From DATLBY01 sp035526665 (GTDB lineage Bacteria > Acidobacteriota > Terriglobia > Bryobacterales > Bryobacteraceae), in assembly GCA_035526665.1 (NCBI GenBank), contig DATLBY010000107.1, forward strand, positions 1 through 18,300: 18,300 bases of DNA. The letters are read 5' to 3'. This document shows, piece after piece, positions 15,868-18,300 of this stretch. Numbering within the stretch: the stretch's first letter is position 1; every line of letters starts with the position of its first letter. Made by a program: the position numbers and the translations under genes. The notes under the pieces were generated by a model. It was not told the DNA's origin. It saw only the letters and a list, made by a program, of their open reading frames with translations, and made no database searches.

Positions 15868-17047
15868 GAGAGAGAAAGTGTTTGATGCCCCGGACCGCTT
15901 GGCGCGTCCGGTGATCGTTCTCGATGAGGGCGAAACGGACATAGCCCTCGCCCAGAGGCCCAAAGCCGATACCGGGTGAGACTGCCACATGCGCCTTCTC
16001 CAGCAGCAGCTTGGAGAATTCTAGAGACCCGAGCGGCTTGTAGCGCTCGGGGATAGCCGCCCAAACGAACATAGCGCCTTTTGGCGGCTCTACAGGCCAG
16101 CCTGCCTTATTCAAACCGCCCACCAGCAGGTCGCGGCGTTTCTGATAGGTGGCGCGGATCTTCTTTGTATCCTCTTCACACTCGCGCAGGCCGATGATCG
16201 CAGCGATCTGGAGCGGCTGGAAGATGCCGTAATCGAGATAGCTCTTAATCCGAGCCAGCGCCGCGATCATCTTCTTATTGCCCAGGCAGAAGCCCACCCG
16301 CCAGCCGGCCATGTTGTAGCTCTTTGACATGGAGAAGATTTCCACCGCGACGTCCTTCGCGCCCGGCACTTCCAGAATGCTTGGTGGCTTATAGCCGTCA
16401 AATCCCAGGTCGGCGTAGGCGAAGTCGTGCAGCACCATGGAGCCATGATGCCGGGCCAGACTGATAATCTCCTTCATGAAGTTCAGGTCCACGCACATAG
16501 TGGTCGGATTATGGGGAAAGGAGATGAGGATCAGCTTCGGTTTCCGCGTGCTGCGACGGTACAGGTCCTGTAATCCGTTTAGAAACGTGGCCGGGTCGGG
16601 CATGGGGAGCATGCAGGCATGACCTTCGGCCATGACGACACCGTACTGATGAATTGGATACGCGGGATTAGGCGAAACCACCGCATCTCCTGGTCCGATC
16701 ACGGCGAATAGCAGATGGGCCAATGCATCCTTGGCGCCGATTGTGACGATGGCTTCGCTCGAAGGATCCAGGTCGACATCATAGTTCTTCTTGTACCGCT
16801 TCACGATTTCGTCGCGCAGGTGCGGAATCCCCTTGGACATCGAGTACCGGTGATTGCGGGAGTTACGCATCGCCTCAATCGCCTTATTGACGATCACCTT
16901 CGGCGTGGGTCCATCCGGATTGCCCATGCCGAGATCGATCACGTCGTGCTGCTCTGCTCGCAAGCGGGCCTTCATTTCGTTCACCACGGCGAAGACGTAA
17001 GGCGGCAGCTTGCTAATCCTGTAAAATTCGTCGGTCTGCAGAGACAT
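15863..17047 (-). CDS. alaC: AlaC-type PLP-dependent aminotransferase (alanine/glutamate-pyruvate transaminase family)
   Basis: Class I/II fold-type-I aminotransferase of 394 residues, cytoplasmic. By recalled comparison it matches E. coli AlaC (YfdZ) along its length: LPPYVF near 14-19, MGNPDGPTP near 41-49, SEAIVTIGAKDALAHL near 97-112, and a C-terminus with SPGIGFG and YVRFALIEN. PLP-site residues are present: Asn180 in HNPTT, Asp208 and Tyr211 in HDFAYAD, the Schiff-base Lys242 in SMSKSYNMAGWR, and carboxylate-binding Arg371. The expected reaction is alanine formation from pyruvate and glutamate, though relatives use other amino acids (methionine and LL-diaminopimelate branches), so the symbol is a family-level call. 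The start is ATG 17047, with TACAAT 6 nt upstream and no Shine-Dalgarno. It is 35 bp downstream of the SDR gene and 38 bp upstream of the GNAT gene. Confidence 0.9.
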   Translation of the reverse strand: MSLQTDEFYRISKLPPYVFAVVNEMKARLRAEQHDVIDLGMGNPDGPTPKVIVNKAIEAMRNSRNHRYSMSKGIPHLRDEIVKRYKKNYDVDLDPSSEAIVTIGAKDALAHLLFAVIGPGDAVVSPNPAYPIHQYGVVMAEGHACMLPMPDPATFLNGLQDLYRRSTRKPKLILISFPHNPTTMCVDLNFMKEIISLARHHGSMVLHDFAYADLGFDGYKPPSILEVPGAKDVAVEIFSMSKSYNMAGWRVGFCLGNKKMIAALARIKSYLDYGIFQPLQIAAIIGLRECEEDTKKIRATYQKRRDLLVGGLNKAGWPVEPPKGAMFVWAAIPERYKPLGSLEFSKLLLEKAHVAVSPGIGFGPLGEGYVRFALIENDHRTRQAVRGIKHFLSH

Positions 17048-17053
17048 AAAGCT

Positions 17054-17059
17054 ATTGTA
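17054..17059 (-). promoter_or_regulatory. Candidate -10 box of alaC (leaderless)
   Basis: Minus-strand TACAAT is followed by 6 nt (AGCTTT) and the ATG at 17047. It lies within the 35-bp gap after the SDR gene. No -35 and no Shine-Dalgarno are recognisable. Confidence 0.5.
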
Positions 17060-17082
17060 AAACGCGCGTATTTAGAGGGGCA

Positions 17083-17841
17083 TCAGCCGCGTCCGATGAA
17101 CGGCATATTGGTAGCCATCAGCGTAATGAACTGAACATTGGCATCCAACGGTAGATTGGCCATGAACAAGACAGCCTCGGCCACATGCTGCACGTCCATG
17201 CGCGGCTCGACCATTGTTGTGCCGTTGGCCTGGGGAACGCCGGCGGTCATCCGCTGGGTCATTTCGGTTGCGGCGTTGCCGATATCGATCTGGCTGCAGG
17301 CGATGTCGTATTTGCGGCAGTCCAGCGAGATCGACTTTGTCAGCCCGGTGATGGCATGCTTGGTGGCGGTGTAGGGAGCCGAGTTGGGCCGAGGCACGTG
17401 AGCCGAGATGGAGCCGTTGTTAATGATCCGCCCGCCGCGAGGCTGCTGGCTTTTCATCCACTGGATGGCCTCCTGGGCGCACAGGAAGGCGCCGGTGAGA
17501 TTGACGGCCAGGACGGCGCTCCACTGCTCGTAAGGGAGTTCTTCCATGGGAACAGCAGGCGCATTTATGCCGGCGTTGTTGAAGAGAACGTCGAGCCGGC
17601 CGAAGGCGTTCTTGGCGGCCGCGAACAGCTCTTTCACCGAGTCCGGGCGGCCGATATCGGTTGGTACAGGCAACATCCGCCCTCCTGCAACCGCCGCCAG
17701 GGTCGCCGTCTGCTCGAGCTCCGCCGCGCGCCGGCCTGCAAGCACGACTGAATAGCCGGCGGCTTGCAGAGCGAGGCTGGCGGCTCGGCCGATGCCACTT
17801 CCGGCGCCGGTTACCAGCGCGATTTTTTCGTGATTGGTCAT
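17083..17841 (-). CDS. SDR-family NAD(P)-dependent oxidoreductase
   Basis: Classical short-chain dehydrogenase/reductase of 252 residues, the standard length, cytoplasmic. The Rossmann cofactor loop TGAGSGIG is at 11-18 and NNAG at 88-91. The catalytic set is Asn114, Ser144, Tyr157 and Lys161 (YTATK). An Arg-Arg pair after the second strand (LAGRR, 34-38) hints at NADP(H) preference. The C-terminus, with LPLDANVQF and MPFIGRG, is typical of one SDR subgroup with no firm substrate known to me. Start: ATG 17841 directly precedes the Rossmann fold. The frame stays open far upstream to 18291, but that part is antisense to the phosphatase gene and not SDR-like. TTG 17850 is an alternative three codons upstream, because CACAAT lies exactly 6 nt before it. 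It is likely the first gene of the run SDR, alaC, GNAT. Confidence 0.92.
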   Translation of the reverse strand: MTNHEKIALVTGAGSGIGRAASLALQAAGYSVVLAGRRAAELEQTATLAAVAGGRMLPVPTDIGRPDSVKELFAAAKNAFGRLDVLFNNAGINAPAVPMEELPYEQWSAVLAVNLTGAFLCAQEAIQWMKSQQPRGGRIINNGSISAHVPRPNSAPYTATKHAITGLTKSISLDCRKYDIACSQIDIGNAATEMTQRMTAGVPQANGTTMVEPRMDVQHVAEAVLFMANLPLDANVQFITLMATNMPFIGRG

Positions 17842-17856
17842 AGTAGGCAAACAACC

Positions 17857-17862
17857 ATTGTG
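17857..17862 (-). promoter_or_regulatory. Candidate -10 box of the SDR gene (weak)
   Basis: Minus-strand CACAAT lies 6 nt before an in-frame TTG at 17850 and 15 nt before the ATG at 17841. It gives either a leaderless TTG start or a leader of about 9 nt before ATG. It resembles the hexamer before pgm. Confidence 0.3.
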
Positions 17863-17874
17863 CAGGAACACGTA

Positions 17875-17880
17875 TATTAT
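17875..17880 (+). promoter_or_regulatory. Candidate -10 box of the phosphatase-family gene (leaderless)
   Basis: TATTAT is followed by 6 nt (GACCTG) and the ATG at 17887. There is no Shine-Dalgarno and no -35. The site lies in the 45-bp gap shared with the divergent SDR gene. Confidence 0.45.
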
Positions 17881-17886
17881 GACCTG

Positions 17887-18300
17887 ATGCGATTCGCATT
17901 TACCCTGCTGGCGGCTGTCCTGCTGGCATCCTCCGGCGCTGCCGAAAGTCATAAGACGAAAAAAATTGTGCTGGTAACGGCCGACGGCCTGCGCTGGCAG
18001 GAGCTGTTTTCCGGGATAGATGCCGCATTGATGAAGGAAAAGGCCGCTGGAATGGACAAAGCGGGGGCGTTGACCGGCAGGCTCTGGAAAGAATCCGCGG
18101 AGCAGCGGCGCGAACTGCTGATGCCCTTTGTTTGGACGGAATTTGCGCGGCAGGGCATGATTTTCGGCAATCCGCAGCGGAACAGCAAGGTCCAGGTGAG
18201 CAATTCGATTCGCGTTTCCTATCCTGGCTATTCGGAAATTCTGACCGGCAGATCGCAGGATGCGGTGATCCGCGGAAACGATAAGATTCAAAATCCCACG
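17887..18300 (+). CDS. Secreted alkaline-phosphatase-superfamily protein, C-terminus cut by window edge
   Basis: The first 138 residues of an exported phosphatase, phosphodiesterase or phosphoglyceromutase-like enzyme; the frame is open to the edge. The signal peptide MRFAFTLLAAVLLASSGAAE is followed by the metal-binding first strand KIVLVTADGLRWQELFSG with Asp33. The segment SYPGYSEILTGR (about 111-122) occupies the place of the nucleophile-bearing motif of the superfamily, and then NDKIQNPT. This pattern matches acidobacterial proteins usually labelled alkaline phosphatase family; the other metal ligands would lie beyond the edge, so activity cannot be judged. ATG 17887 is supported by the signal peptide and by TATTAT 6 nt upstream. 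It is divergent from the SDR gene across 45 bp. Confidence 0.82.
   Translation, partial: MRFAFTLLAAVLLASSGAAESHKTKKIVLVTADGLRWQELFSGIDAALMKEKAAGMDKAGALTGRLWKESAEQRRELLMPFVWTEFARQGMIFGNPQRNSKVQVSNSIRVSYPGYSEILTGRSQDAVIRGNDKIQNPT

Noticed and set aside
17842..18291. N-terminal extension of the SDR frame by about 150 codons
   Set aside because: It is antisense to the signal peptide and active-site strand of the phosphatase, and the SDR Rossmann motif starts right after ATG 17841.
1..18300. Mobile elements, CRISPR arrays, tRNA or rRNA genes
   Set aside because: I found no transposase, integrase, regularly spaced repeats or cloverleaf-like sequence; gene content and composition are even across the window.

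Overview
This window looks like a chromosomal fragment of an acidobacterium, most likely near Solibacter/Bryobacter. That placement is an inference from gene content. Two very large TonB-dependent receptors begin with a carboxypeptidase-regulatory-like domain (Oar-like), and they sit with a CRTAC1-type FG-GAP/ASPIC-UnbV protein, a multiheme cytochrome c, a TPR protein and many exported hydrolases. Base composition is moderately GC-rich and looks even throughout. I see no phage, transposon, CRISPR, rRNA or tRNA signature.

Layout. (1) 1-1386, minus: phosphoglucomutase (pgm), cut by the left edge with about 462 of about 545 residues present. (2) 1527-7281, plus: a tightly coupled three-gene operon made of an outer-membrane TonB-dependent receptor, a secreted heptaheme cytochrome c and a CRTAC1/FG-GAP/UnbV protein. 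Both junctions are 4-nt stop/start overlaps. (3) 7226-8143, minus: an exported TPR protein whose 3' end overlaps the CRTAC1 gene by 56 bp. (4) 8255-9691, plus: an exported M20 zinc peptidase. (5) 9905-11371, minus: an exported serine-beta-lactamase-fold hydrolase. (6) 11492-14791, plus: a second, orphan Oar-like receptor ending at a strong intrinsic terminator. (7) 17841 back to 14859, minus: three closely spaced genes in the order SDR oxidoreductase, AlaC-type aminotransferase, GNAT acetyltransferase. (8) 17887-18300, plus: the start of a secreted alkaline-phosphatase-superfamily enzyme, cut by the right edge. No gene-free stretch reaches 300 bases.

How the genes may work together. The receptor-cytochrome-CRTAC1 operon joins outer-membrane uptake to a periplasmic electron carrier and a calcium-binding beta-propeller-like protein, and is the best candidate here for an undescribed system. 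The second receptor is divergent from a beta-lactamase-fold hydrolase and lies near a secreted M20 peptidase, which suggests scavenging of peptides or other polymers. The right-hand genes look metabolic.

A second theme is how translation starts. At least five genes have a TAnnnT -10-like hexamer exactly 6 or 7 nt before the start codon and no Shine-Dalgarno sequence, as expected for leaderless mRNAs. The receptor operon instead has a clear Shine-Dalgarno sequence. Two initiation modes therefore appear to coexist, and the pattern also helps choose start codons.
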